Assembly: GCF_020509005.1 (NCBI RefSeq)
Contig: NC_063019.1
Coordinates: 4,276,607 to 4,340,606, forward strand
Direction of reading: 5' to 3'
DNA from: Fulvia fulva
Lineage: Eukaryota > Ascomycota > Dothideomycetes > Mycosphaerellales > Mycosphaerellaceae
DNA length: 64,000 bases
The translations under genes were made by a program, and so were the position numbers. The notes beneath the pieces were generated by a model. That model was not told where the DNA came from. It searched no databases and saw only the letters and a list, made by a program, of their open reading frames with translations. Positions 29,300 to 39,965 of this stretch are shown here, piece by piece. Each line of letters begins with the position of its first letter. Position 1 is the stretch's first letter.

Positions 29300-32200
29300 T
29301 CAGGCGTCTGTTGGCCCGTTACCTCCTGATGCGGCTGCAGAGGGCACTGAGGTGCGTGGGTCCACGCCTTCCTCAGCCATATTGAGCAGCTTGACGAAGT
29401 GCTTGTGCTTCTGTGGTGGAAGCAGCTTGGTCAGCCCGTCTGCAGGCATGTCGTTGGTGCTGAGATACTTGATCTCAATGTCTCCGCGCTGGTCTCGCTG
29501 TCGGAGCCAGTGGTGGTGGATGTCAACGTGGCGTAGCTTCGTGTCAAGCTTTTGCCCTTGTTGGTTGACAAGGCGGATGGTCTGCGTGTTGTCGCAGTAC
29601 AAGTGGGTGCGCTGATTGAACTGAAGGTGTATCTCAGCGAAGACTCGTTCCCACTGTATGAGCTCTGAGGCGGCTTGCGAAAGCCCGAGTAGCTCAGCCT
29701 CTGTTGAGGACTTGGTGACAGTGATTTGTTTAGATGCCTTATAATCCACTGGTCCACCGAACAGCATGAAGACCCAGCCATTTGAGCTGGTCCTGTCATT
29801 ATTCATGCCGTAGGACGCGTCCGATGCTCCAAAGAACTCGTGGTTGCTACCGAGGTGCTCTGGTTGGCTGTGAAGGCCAGTGATGTGTTTGCTGGCGCCA
29901 TATACAAGGCAGAGGTTCTTGGTCTCCAGGAGATAGCGCAAGCACTGATCTGCAAGCTTGAGGTGTGTCTCAGTTGGCTTGGTCAGATACTGCGATAGCA
30001 TAGACAAGGAAAAGGCGATGTCAGGCCGCGTGTGTGTGGCGGCGAAGTTGAGGGATCCTATACGTTGTTGGTACGCAAGGATGGCGATAGAGGTGGGTTG
30101 ATGACCCTCTGGAACGGTCCAATCAAGGTGTTGATCTACTGGCACTGTCGTTTTGCGTGCATTCGTGGATATGCTGAATTTGGCGGCTAGCTTCTCAATG
30201 TAGTCTTCTTGAGAGAGCCACAGCAAGCGCTTGTTTCTGTCGCGCGTAACCTTGATTCCTAGGAACCAGGAGAGATCACCGAGCTCGTGCATCTCGTACT
30301 TGGCAAGCAGCCGCTGCTTGATGTTGGCAGCATGGGCCTTGTGCTTGCGGTGGTAGAGCATAACCAGGTCGTCAACGTAAAAGAAGAACATAACCTTGTT
30401 GTCATGGTAGATGCATTCGGAGTCCGACAGGGGTACTAGTCCAAGGGAGGCCAGCGTCTCGGTTAGGGAGTTGTACCACAATAAAGGGGACTCCTTCAGA
30501 CCGTAGAGGGCCTTGACCAGCTTGAGGGCGTGTCCATGGGATGGCCTGTCGATTCCAGGAGGTGGTTGCAGATACATGGTGTATGGCAGGTCCGAGTTCA
30601 GGAAGGCGTTGACAACATCGAATTGTTCGGCTTCTAGGTCGAAGCTCGCGGCCATAGCACAGCAGAGGCGGAACATGCTTGCTGGCAGTGTGGCGGCGTA
30701 TGTGTCTAAGTGTGTTCCTTGCAAATCGCCTCTTGCGCATAGCCTAGCCTTGAAGCTCTTCAGCATGCCGTGCTCGTCCAGTTTGTATTTGTACACCCAC
30801 TTGAGCGGCAGTAGTGGCTGAAGTCCCTCCTCTTGCTGAGCATCCTGATCCTTCTCTTCCTTTGTTGCCCATCTGAATGTGCCTGTTGCCAGGGCTTTGG
30901 CAAACTCCTTGGCCATAGCTTCGATCCACTGTTGGGAGAAGCGGTGTTTCATAGCGGCTCGGTAGTTAGAAGGTTCGGGCGGAAGGTCATCGCGGTGCAT
31001 AGAGGTAGTGGTGTTGACACGCCTTAGAGGGCTGTTGCCTCTTCGTGTAGGGCTTCGATCGCTCTTGTCGCGATAGGCGCGTGTTCTGGGTCGTATGCCG
31101 GACATCTGGCCGATGATTACATTAGCGACCATGATCTGGTGCAGTGCATGGTGGAAGTAGGCCGTTCGTAGGCGCTTTCCATTCTCTGTGACTGCATAGT
31201 TGGACTCCTCTGGTGTGTAGAGCTCTGGCTCTAGGGGGAAGAGTGGTGTGTTGGACGCGTTGTGTGTTAACGCGTCTTCTGGTGGTGTGAATGTGAATGG
31301 ATATGGCTCGCGATCAGGGTCCGTGTTGCCCATGATCTCCTCACGGTCTTCTGCGGTGAGGGCATCCATTATCTGCTGCTGCAGGGTATCGTAGTAGTCA
31401 GTGGTGTTGGGTGCTGACTGCTGTGTGTTGTCTTGAGTCACGTGATCTGTTACGTGCTCGATTTGCCGGTCTTTTTGGTTATATGTTGCTGACTCGCGGT
31501 GTTGCGGCCAGTGTGGTTCTTGCCCAAGGAGCTTTTGGTGGGCGTCTCGAGGTTGTTGGGTGTGCGGCTGCTGAGCCTGTTCTTCCACCCCCTCGGCCTG
31601 TGCTGTGTCTTGCTCGTGATGAGCGACATACAGGTCGTAGTATTGTTCAGGCTCTTCAGCCGGTTCCGCTGTTGCGATGTTCTCGACAGGGGTCGTGTAC
31701 CCTGCTGTCAGGCGTGATGGGTCATAGAACGTGGTCTCATCGAAGAGGACGTCCTTGACTCGCATAACCCAATCTTTTGATGGGTCCCATACGCGGTAGA
31801 TGTTAGTGGAGTCGTATCCCACAAGGTAGCCTATGAGCGCTCTCTCTTGGAGTTTCTCGCTCTTGCCAGGCTGATCTGGTCCATGGATGAACACGTATGC
31901 AAGGGAGCCATACACCACCATGTGACCCACGTTCGGAATTCGTCCTGTTGCCAATTCGAATGGGGTCTTCCAGCCCTTTGACTGGATAGGGGATCGCCAG
32001 AGGATGTACGCCGCTGCTGCAGTGCATTCTGGCCAAAGCTTTTCCGGCAATCGTGCGTGGATGCGAATGGTTCTGCTCATGGTGATGATCAGAGCTCCAG
32101 CTCTTTCTGCTGGGTCCTGCGCAGGCGCGTATTCCGCGGTTGCGTGCCATTCAATCTTGTTGTTGTTGATGACTGAGCGAAACACCTTCCCAATGGCGGG

Positions 32201-34555
32201 CTCGTTGTCGCTGTAGAAGCATACGAACCTGCGACCAATGAAGTTGATGAAGCTCAGCAGGCTGTTGAAGCAAGCCAACACCGATTGCTGATCCCTGTTC
32301 TTGATGGTGAACTGGAAGTGTCCATGGGTATCCAGATCGTAGAAGTGGACGAGGTACCTGTCACCGTTGTAGGCGACAGTGAATTCTGCCAAGTCCATGG
32401 CCATGTGGCCGTATGGGGTCATCACCCTGATGGGCTGAGACCGATTGTGCACCTTGTGAGCTTTGCTAAGCCCACATGCTCTGCAATGTGCAGTGAGGGG
32501 TGCGCTTGGACCATCGTTAATGATCACCCCCTCAACTCTGAGCGGCAACTGCTTGATGCGTTCAGCGCCAATGTGACCAAAGATTTGATGCCACTGGCGG
32601 CCAGAGAGCTTTCGGTGTTTGATGGGGGTCCTGCTGGACGTAGCTGCACCTTGAGTGCCCCCAGTGCTGTTCATGACTGCGAGAACGGTGCGATCACCAT
32701 CCTCTTGAGCAGTTGGAGATGCTGCGCTGTTGGCAGGTTCATCGCCGATGTTTGCACCCCTGCCAATAGTGCTGATGAAGTGCGCGTTGCGCATCTTTTC
32801 AGTGACCTTCGGCAGTACTAGGCCCTCTTTTGTAGGCCATTGGTAAATGATGGGTGACTTAGGTGGTGTGACCACCTTGAAGAAAGGGATTGTACCAGTA
32901 GGGCGGTGTAGGTCCATCAATTTAGTGTCGTTGTGCCACATTGAATTGCTGCGTCCGTGCCACCAGAGTCCGGCTCTTTCCATGCGTGTGTGAGAGATGA
33001 CGTTCACATGAAAGCCTGGGCAGTAAGCCACATCCAGCAAGGTGAATGAATGGCCCCCAATTGACATATGAACGCGCCCTAACGCTGCAATTGGAAAGGT
33101 GGTTGTTCCAGCCTGGATTTCTGAGGTGGTGAGGCGCTCTGCAATGAACTCTACACCCTCCTGGTCATGATGATTGATCACATGAGTGTCTGAACAGTTA
33201 TCATACACCCAGCAATCCCTGAAGTTGACGCTCAACTTGCTAATTGAGCTAGGAAGAACAGTAAGGCCAACAAAGCCCTTATCGCTTGGTGATGCCTTCT
33301 TCGCATCAGCAATAGCCTTGTCACGTTCCTGGTCCTTGCGATTGTTGCGATTCAACACGCCAAGCAGACGCTCGCCGTCGTCGCTCAAGCAGTAGTTGAT
33401 GAAGTTTTTCCAGTACTTCTTCCACTGCTCTGAGCGCTGATCCTTTGCTGGGCGCTTGTCGGGGTTGATCACATCGCATGAGAACAGGCCCTTGTGACAG
33501 GTGTCCTTGGGCTCGCCGGTGATGTTCCAGCAGCCGCTTGGCCTGTTGTTGTCCTTGTCTTTGTTCTTGTCGCCGCGGCTGCTGCCACGACCCTTGTCAC
33601 CGCGGCTGTTGCCACGGTTGTCACCACGGCTGCTGCCACGGTCACCCTCCTTTTGACCAGCACCTGTGGGTGCTGTTTCATCCTCTGCTTCTGCTGAGGT
33701 TTCTCCGGAGAAGGTTGCGAAGACTGATCGACCGTTGGTTGTTGCTGGTGCGGTGTCGCGTATCCATTCGAGGTAACGCTCAGTAAGCTTTTGTAGTGAC
33801 ATTTTGTCACGCTTCCACTCGTTGTATAGAGAAGCACCGTAGGCTGGAGCCTGCTTCTGCTGAATAGCAAGTAGGAAGTGTCTACTAAGGTCGTCGTACT
33901 CGGCGTGGTTGCACTTAAGCATCTTGGTCTGCAAAACTAACCAGTCTGAGCACCAGTCATCGATTCTGCGTGCGCTAGCCTTCTGAAGCCTAGACAGCTC
34001 AAGCGTGAGCTGCCGCTTACGCAGCATATCGTCTGGACCATACTGATCCTTGAGAGCCTGGTATTTCGCTCTAAGGGTGTTCTGGCCGTGCATTAGCTCT
34101 TGCCCTAGCTCTGTCGTCGTACGGATGAGGTAGGTAATGAGCTTTGATCGCGCAGCAGCAAAGATGTCGTACATCCGTTGCCTTCGGTCTGCGTCTGTTT
34201 GTCGTAGCTTGATGAGATCTCTTGATGTAGCGTCTCCTGCCGTGTACGCTTGTTGGATTTCCTCAAACGTCAAGTGAGTAGGCTCTGTTGGCTCGTTACT
34301 CAGTTGGTGAGGATCCACATACTTCCAGACATTCAAAGACTCTGCGTAGAGCTCTAGCTGACGGTCAAACTTGTCCCATTGGTCATGGCTCTTCAGAACC
34401 ACGGTACCCTGAGGTAGGGCACCGGTAGTCACCGGCGTCTCGGTAGTGGCCATAACTGCAAAATGGGTTGTAGGCTGGTGAAAGTTCCACGCGGGTTCAC
34501 TAGGCCTAGGGGATACTACTGCACTGGTTGTAGTAGTAGTGCTGTGACGATGCAA
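29300..34555 (-). CDS. Copia Gag-Pol polyprotein
   Basis: 1751 residues in one frame, with no frameshift or stop between Gag and Pol. The N-terminal Gag (~35-330) resembles UBN2-type Copia Gag (YLIRTTTELGQELMHGQNTLRAKY region) and ends in an RGDN-rich repeat tract. A normal CCHC knuckle is not visible; a Cys-rich stretch (CWNITGEPKDTCHKGLFSC) sits in its place. The protease region near 448 reads WVYDNCSDTH, where Copia enzymes usually have D-S/T-G. Integrase has an HH-CC finger (WHQIFGHIG ... CRAC, ~655-695) and the D-D-E residues (MDLAEF, YSDNEPA ~780, QDPAERAG ~815). RT has KARLCARGD and the catalytic FYVDDLV near 1390. RNase H has GASDASYG near 1577 and STEAELLG. An internal ATG at 34453 (MATTETP) may be the true start. 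Confidence 0.95.
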   Translation of the reverse strand: MHRHSTTTTTSAVVSPRPSEPAWNFHQPTTHFAVMATTETPVTTGALPQGTVVLKSHDQWDKFDRQLELYAESLNVWKYVDPHQLSNEPTEPTHLTFEEIQQAYTAGDATSRDLIKLRQTDADRRQRMYDIFAAARSKLITYLIRTTTELGQELMHGQNTLRAKYQALKDQYGPDDMLRKRQLTLELSRLQKASARRIDDWCSDWLVLQTKMLKCNHAEYDDLSRHFLLAIQQKQAPAYGASLYNEWKRDKMSLQKLTERYLEWIRDTAPATTNGRSVFATFSGETSAEAEDETAPTGAGQKEGDRGSSRGDNRGNSRGDKGRGSSRGDKNKDKDNNRPSGCWNITGEPKDTCHKGLFSCDVINPDKRPAKDQRSEQWKKYWKNFINYCLSDDGERLLGVLNRNNRKDQERDKAIADAKKASPSDKGFVGLTVLPSSISKLSVNFRDCWVYDNCSDTHVINHHDQEGVEFIAERLTTSEIQAGTTTFPIAALGRVHMSIGGHSFTLLDVAYCPGFHVNVISHTRMERAGLWWHGRSNSMWHNDTKLMDLHRPTGTIPFFKVVTPPKSPIIYQWPTKEGLVLPKVTEKMRNAHFISTIGRGANIGDEPANSAASPTAQEDGDRTVLAVMNSTGGTQGAATSSRTPIKHRKLSGRQWHQIFGHIGAERIKQLPLRVEGVIINDGPSAPLTAHCRACGLSKAHKVHNRSQPIRVMTPYGHMAMDLAEFTVAYNGDRYLVHFYDLDTHGHFQFTIKNRDQQSVLACFNSLLSFINFIGRRFVCFYSDNEPAIGKVFRSVINNNKIEWHATAEYAPAQDPAERAGALIITMSRTIRIHARLPEKLWPECTAAAAYILWRSPIQSKGWKTPFELATGRIPNVGHMVVYGSLAYVFIHGPDQPGKSEKLQERALIGYLVGYDSTNIYRVWDPSKDWVMRVKDVLFDETTFYDPSRLTAGYTTPVENIATAEPAEEPEQYYDLYVAHHEQDTAQAEGVEEQAQQPHTQQPRDAHQKLLGQEPHWPQHRESATYNQKDRQIEHVTDHVTQDNTQQSAPNTTDYYDTLQQQIMDALTAEDREEIMGNTDPDREPYPFTFTPPEDALTHNASNTPLFPLEPELYTPEESNYAVTENGKRLRTAYFHHALHQIMVANVIIGQMSGIRPRTRAYRDKSDRSPTRRGNSPLRRVNTTTSMHRDDLPPEPSNYRAAMKHRFSQQWIEAMAKEFAKALATGTFRWATKEEKDQDAQQEEGLQPLLPLKWVYKYKLDEHGMLKSFKARLCARGDLQGTHLDTYAATLPASMFRLCCAMAASFDLEAEQFDVVNAFLNSDLPYTMYLQPPPGIDRPSHGHALKLVKALYGLKESPLLWYNSLTETLASLGLVPLSDSECIYHDNKVMFFFYVDDLVMLYHRKHKAHAANIKQRLLAKYEMHELGDLSWFLGIKVTRDRNKRLLWLSQEDYIEKLAAKFSISTNARKTTVPVDQHLDWTVPEGHQPTSIAILAYQQRIGSLNFAATHTRPDIAFSLSMLSQYLTKPTETHLKLADQCLRYLLETKNLCLVYGASKHITGLHSQPEHLGSNHEFFGASDASYGMNNDRTSSNGWVFMLFGGPVDYKASKQITVTKSSTEAELLGLSQAASELIQWERVFAEIHLQFNQRTHLYCDNTQTIRLVNQQGQKLDTKLRHVDIHHHWLRQRDQRGDIEIKYLSTNDMPADGLTKLLPPQKHKHFVKLLNMAEEGVDPRTSVPSAAASGGNGPTDA

Positions 34556-34602
34556 ACTCTGCTTTGGGGCTTCCTTGTCGCAGCGAATGTTAGTGAGCGC
34601 TA

Positions 34603-34616
34603 ATCGGGCTCATAAC
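34603..34616 (-). other. Copia primer-binding site, half-tRNA-iMet type
   Basis: Directly next to the 5' LTR the plus strand reads ATCGGGCTCATAAC. Its last 11 bases equal the anticodon arm of eukaryotic initiator tRNA-Met (GGGCUCAUAAC, tRNA positions ~29-39, anticodon CAU). Drosophila copia is primed by a cleaved 5' half of this tRNA ending at nucleotide 39, and the match here ends at the same place. The minus strand is thus the primer-binding site. Confidence 0.8.
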
Positions 34617-34823
34617 TATCACGTTAGAAGTGTGGGAAGTTATTGTACGGGCTCATATAGGGTGTTTCAAAAGCAGGTTGTGTATTGCATGTGTCTATCT
34701 AGAATGGACAAGTGTTGCTCTTGAAGAGGCTGCAGGTGACTAATCAGTCACCTGATTCTTAGCGTACGTGGCCTCAAGTTTTGATGATGGGATGTTGCCC
34801 ATGTGCACGCTCGGATCGCGACA
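34617..34823 (-). repeat. Copia 5' LTR
   Basis: 207 bp, identical to the copy at 28049-28255. The target duplication CTACC follows at 34824. Confidence 0.95.
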
Positions 34824-34828
34824 CTACC

Positions 34829-35390
34829 GCCTTACGAGGGTATAGAGTAGTATAGTAACCTAACTACGAAGCGAACATATCGGCCTCTAGGGGTACCTAT
34901 TATAGAGGAAGGTTCTAGGATACACGAATACTAGCTGCCCCTACGGCTATCGCTCCTAGAACGTACGGTACGCACTCCTCGTCTGTCCGAGGTAGTCGCT
35001 AGGAAGGGGGGAGTAGATAGTAAAGGCGAGGAACCGGACGATTAGGGCACTTCTTAATAACGCTAAGGACCTACGGCGTATTACGAACTAGATACTAGAG
35101 AAGGGCTGGCTAGAACAGTACCGCCTAGTAGGAGTAGTATAGGAAGAGAGGACACGACGTAGCGCGACGAGACCGGCTAGGAGCGGGGGCTAACGGGGTA
35201 GTAACATAGACTACGTACGTTCAGAGGGAAAGCTAAACTAGACAAGGAGTAGTCGGGGGCGGGAAGGGTTTTCACCTATTCGAGTTTCCCTTTATATATA
35301 ATAATAGATATACACCTATATAGGCCGGATAGGGTCCTAGAACAGGGGAATGACAAATCTATCTATCTATATAACTACTATTATAGCGTA
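34829..35390 (+). mobile_element. LINE B, RIP-dead Tad1-type retrotransposon, 3' part
   Basis: This continues ORF2 of LINE B after the Copia insertion. It reads IGLQGYLLQRK and a C-terminal zinc-finger remnant CPYGYRSQNVRYALLVCP, parallel to CQCGYPSQNPEHMLLRCP of the intact LINE. A 3' untranslated region follows, ending in a TCTATCTATCTATATA tail near 35360-35380. The same 3' end occurs in reverse orientation at 63641-63959. Confidence 0.8.
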
Positions 35391-35980
35391 TATTGTCTAT
35401 AAACGAGGCCAAACTGACCTTAGCTATCTAGGCTACGAAACGCGACGCGATAATTACGAATCGACTAGCTATAAAGATATACGACGCGTCTCGAACTATA
35501 CTAGGGTATCGATTAAATAGACGACCTCCTCGGGGTGACTACGAGCCTAATTCGAAGCAGCTTATAGAGCTAGAAGAGAGGGTAATACTTGAGTATATAC
35601 TCGAGCTAGATCTTAGAGGTTTCCCGCTATTAAAGGCTAGTATACGAGTAATAGCCGATTTATTACTATAAGTAAAGGGTCTTAAGCCCGCTAGTCTTAA
35701 TTAGATAGAAAGGTTTATTAGGCGGTATTATAAGCTAAAGGTTCGTATAATACGTAGATACGATCGTTAGCGAGCCCTAATAGAAGATCTAGACGTTATT
35801 AAGAAGTAGTTCTTACTTATACGTAATATAAAGGAGAAGTATAGCATTCTTAACTAGGACACCTATAACTGTGACAAGATAGGGTTTATAATAGGTGTTA
35901 TTACGTCTTAGAGCGTCGTTACGGGTTTAGAAAGGTGTAGTAGAAAGAGGAAGGTCGTCTAATAGGGTAATAGAGAATAG
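35391..35980 (+). pseudogene. Fot1/pogo-type transposase, RIP-dead, segment 1
   Basis: Reading through RIP stops gives the N-terminal helix-turn-helix/CENP-B-like half of a Fot1-family (Tc1/mariner superfamily) transposase: KLTLAIQATKRDAIITN, ELDLRGFPLLKASIRVIADLLL, SLN-IERFIRRYYKLK, EKYSILNQDTYN-DKIGF. The frame is cut at 35980 by Gypsy D. It resumes at 54232 after one copy of the 5-bp target AATAG. Confidence 0.8.
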
Positions 35981-36306
35981 TATAGACGACTAACTGCCCT
36001 AGTAAGCAAGGGCGCGCCTAGTGACCTTAGGATAGTTTACGCGTAGATGTATATATTTGCCGGTCCGTAGGCCGTGAAATATATACTAAGATCCTAAAAG
36101 ATAATAAATCTGAAATTCTTAGATTCCCGTGTTTTCACCTTATAGAGAGATTGTTCGTAAATCCTAGCCTCCTACTAAGGTCGCCTCCTAACTATATATA
36201 TCTCCGTAGTACCCCCTATATACCCCTACTACGTAATTAACCGTTAAAGGTTAACGAGATTAGACGCGCAAATTTCAGGGTCTAAAGGAGGCCCTTAGCT
36301 CGTTAA
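35981..36306 (-). repeat. Gypsy D 3' LTR
   Basis: Closely matches 53899-54226, with mostly RIP-type transitions and two single-base indels. Terminal TG/CA are no longer visible, as expected if RIP changed them to TA. Confidence 0.85.
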
Positions 36307-39300
36307 CATATCCTCCCCTATTACGAAACTGTCCCTAGTTTCACCTCCGCTACGCTAATATAAACTAAGAAACTATACCTATAAGCTATACGTAAGGAAG
36401 GCGGGTCCGGCGTCTAGTTAAGTAGTTAGTCTAGAGATACTAAGGAGATCGCAAGTTTATTCTATAAGGGCTAAGGAGGCTAAGTCAAAGTCTAGTCTTT
36501 GTAGTAAGCCTACTCTTAAATTAAGGATATAGCCTAGAAATCAGTCAAGCACGCTAGTAACTAGATAGCCTAAAAAAAGGAAATAATGAAGTCCTATCCC
36601 TCCTTTAACCTAAATCCTAGTAAATTTGGCTATCTCCTCCGTAGTAAGGTTATAAGGCCGTACCTATAGTCTCGCCGGCTTAGATTCTAGTTCCGGAAGT
36701 GTAGTAGCTCTATTAATACCTATTAGAAGTATATCGTCATCCTCTTCGTCGTTAGATTCGGACGTAGTAGGTCTGTTCTTGTTCTGAAGATCGCCTTTTC
36801 GACATTCTCGACATTAACCCTATCCTCTAGCGCTATAATGTCTTTAGCGTTAGGAAGATTAAGCTCCGGGTCCGGTCTTAACTATAGGATTAGCTTTAGG
36901 TTCTCTCGGGCTTATATACCCTTTAACCTCGTACTATTAAGGTCTTCGAGGACGTATATACTAAACCCCGAGTACATATTAGCTATACGATACGGCCTAA
37001 GCTAGCGGTACCTAATCTTTCTAGATAGGTCATCCTTATACGGCTTGTCGAACTTGACTATAAGATCTCCGACCTAGAACCCTTAGAAGTTAATACTACG
37101 TATAGTATCGAAGTATTCCTTACTTAGGGCACGAAGCCTTACTCTTTATAACTATAACTCCTAAAGACTTATGTCCCGTACCTATAACTAACGCGCCTAA
37201 ATAGCTAATAGCTCCTCCGTTAATCTAATAGATCCCTATTTATAGTTCGCCTATATTAGGTATTCTACCTCAATCGGGAGAATAGTACGATAGCTATATA
37301 GAACCTCCGCCGGCGTTATGCCCGTAATTCTAGATACCGTAGTTCTATTAGCCTAAAGTACCGTAGTAATCTATCGTTCCTAGGACTTAAAGGTGTTCTT
37401 AGTAAGCTTAGCTAATGTAGCTAGAACAGGTCGATATCCTACTTCTATAGTTATATTTAACTACGGATAGTAGGGTAAGATCCGGATATACTTAATGTCT
37501 ATACTAATAAGTATCCTCTCTACCTCCCCTTCGTTAATACTAGCGTTATTAAGCACAATCTTATAGTAGTATCTATGCCGGCTAAACACTATCTCGTATA
37601 GGAACTTAGTAATCGCCCGCGAATTTAGAGGCTTCCGTACGACCTTCGCCTAAATCTACCTACTTAGAGCTTCTCGGGCGATAAGTAAGTACCCGTTTTT
37701 ATATACGTAGACGGGATCGTAGTACTACCTCTCTCCTATAACCTACTAAGTCGATAAGTACATTTCTCCTACTCTCTAGTTACCTTCGCGAAAGTTATAA
37801 GGAGTATAAGTCCTTACCTAATTCGATACGTCGGAGAAGTAGCCCTCCTAGTAATACCGGCTAGTAATAAGATTATATACTAGCTCTATACTCCGGTAAC
37901 TATACTTTTCGTAATAGTATATCACGATCTCTTTCTAAGTATTATTATCGTCTACTACTAGCTATATCGGTACACCCCTTCGCCACTAATAAAACAAGAG
38001 CTTGTCTCTTAAGTAGTACCGAGGACTCCTCTTAACGAGGTTTCGATACTTAGCCCGGGTGACCCCTTCCGGTCGTATTCGATATACTAGAATATAAGCT
38101 ATAAGGTCGGAATCGTTACTATACTAGGGTTCGAGGAGTCGTTCACGCTCTAGAATAACGGGGAAAGTATTAACTAGCTCGGCGTAACGGAAGAATTTGT
38201 CGTTAATTATCTAATTAATATTATCGTTAGGTTCCGTAAGCTCCTTAGCTATAGGTAGTTTACGAGATAGTATATCCGGTCCGGAGTGCTTCTTCCTATC
38301 GACATACCTTACTTTAAAGGTAAATAGCCGGATCTAAGTAACCTACCTTACTATTATAGAGTTTAGAATGTCGGATACTAGCCGATTTAACTACTATACT
38401 AGCGTTTTAGTATTAACTTCGAGGATGAAGTCTACTCCTACGAGGTAGCGCTATACCTTCTTAAGGCCCTTTAGTACTCCAAGGCACTCCCGCTTTCCTA
38501 TATCGTACTTAGCCTCGTTTACGTTCTAGGTACCGCTCTTATACCTTACCGGGTGCTTTCGTCGAGTGTTATCTAGTGATTCCTACGATATTATACAACC
38601 CTACCTAATACTACTCGTATTAATAGAAACGAAGATCCTACTAGCTCCTAGGGCGTAGGAGATAGTCACTAACGCTAGTGCTATTACTAAGAATCTTACT
38701 AGGTTCTCTTTCGAGAACTACTTATTCTTAGTCTAGACAAACTCGACGTCCTTCCTTAAAAGCTTATATATTGGCCGAGCGACGATCACGAACTAGGGGA
38801 CCTAAATCCGGAAGTAAGTATAGATCCTAATATAAACTCGAACGTCCTTTATATACTTTAGGGTTAGCTAGTTCAAGATCTTAGCTACTACCTTAGGATC
38901 TAGATAGCGGCCGCTCGGGCTAGTAATGTAGCCTACGATCTTTAGGGTCTTATAAAGCCACTACGACTTCTCCCCTACGACTACCGCTCCGGCCCTCTCT
39001 AGGTCCGTAAGAACAAGATCAAGCGATATAATATATTCTACAACCTATCGTCAAAGGCTAGGCTCTACCTTAGCGTTACTATAGTCCTTAGTAAGCCTTT
39101 TACGCCGATATTATTAAGAAATAGTTTTGCTCGGTAAGAAATATTGTCTATTAACACCTTAGTTATTACCCGTACGAGCTAAGTAACTAAGTTCGTCGTA
39201 CCCTATAGTAACGTTATATACCGTATAAGCCTAAGAGGCGTTATAAAGGCCGTTAAGTCTCGGCTACTTTCGTTAAGCGTAATCTAGTCGTACCCCGAGA

Positions 39301-39965
39301 ACAAGTCTACTAAAGAGGCTACTCTACACCTAGTAATGTCTTCCGAGAACCCGTCCGTATCTAGGGGAATGTTCGTATCCCTTATCGTCACCTCGTTTAA
39401 GAGTATAGCGGAGTTGATCAACCTATATAGTATAGCTTTACTATTTAGCTCGACCTTCTTCGCTACTAAGAACTAAGCATTCGTATAAGCACCTTGACTA
39501 TACTTAAGAATTCTGTTCTTAATTCAAGCGCGGATTATCTATTCTATAATCGCTTATAAGCTTAGGTATAACCGAATGTTCCGCGCCTACTACGGTTTGT
39601 ACGCAATCGTTATGATCTTCTAAGGAGGTATAACATTATGTCTGATCTGCCGTTTATAGCTAAAATCCTACGCTAGGACACCTTCTCGGTTAAAGAGCAT
39701 TTCTTTAAACATTTGTCTTTCCTTAGCCGAGAGAGCGATACTAACCTTAATACTAGCGAGCCTTTTAGGTATGATCCTCGAGCCGCGCTCGATACTAGAG
39801 AACTTTTTAATAAGACACCTCCTATCGAACGGGCCTTGCCCTACTAGTATTAGAGATTCCTAGTAAAGGGCCTTCCGCTTCTAATCTATGTTACTATCTA
39901 CTTTCGACTAAGGCCTCTCGTAAACGCTCGCGTTAATAGGTCTTTTCTTGTCGGCTTTACGCTTA
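36307..39965 (-). pseudogene. Gypsy D pol remnant (RT, RNase H, integrase part)
   Basis: No open frame remains. On the minus strand, with TAG/TAA read as former Gln/Trp codons, an RT palm and following region can be traced between about 39300 and 38700. The integrase side should lie toward 36307, where individual motifs are not readable by eye. The segment ends where the inverted LINE copy begins with its GATA-type tail. Confidence 0.6.

Larger units (their letters stand above)
28044..34828 (-). mobile_element. Copia element, intact, identical LTRs, 5-bp target duplication CTACC
   Basis: A complete Ty1/Copia retrotransposon on the minus strand. The two 207-bp LTRs (28049-28255 and 34617-34823) are identical by eye. 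The target duplication CTACC is perfect (28044-28048 and 34824-34828). A single uninterrupted 1751-codon frame encodes Gag-protease-integrase-RT-RNase H in the Copia order. It inserted into the RIPed LINE B: the LINE frame picks up again across the target site (IYYPL | YRLTRVQS). The element itself is not RIPed. Identical LTRs and an open frame make it the youngest complete element here, probably able to move. Confidence 0.96.
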
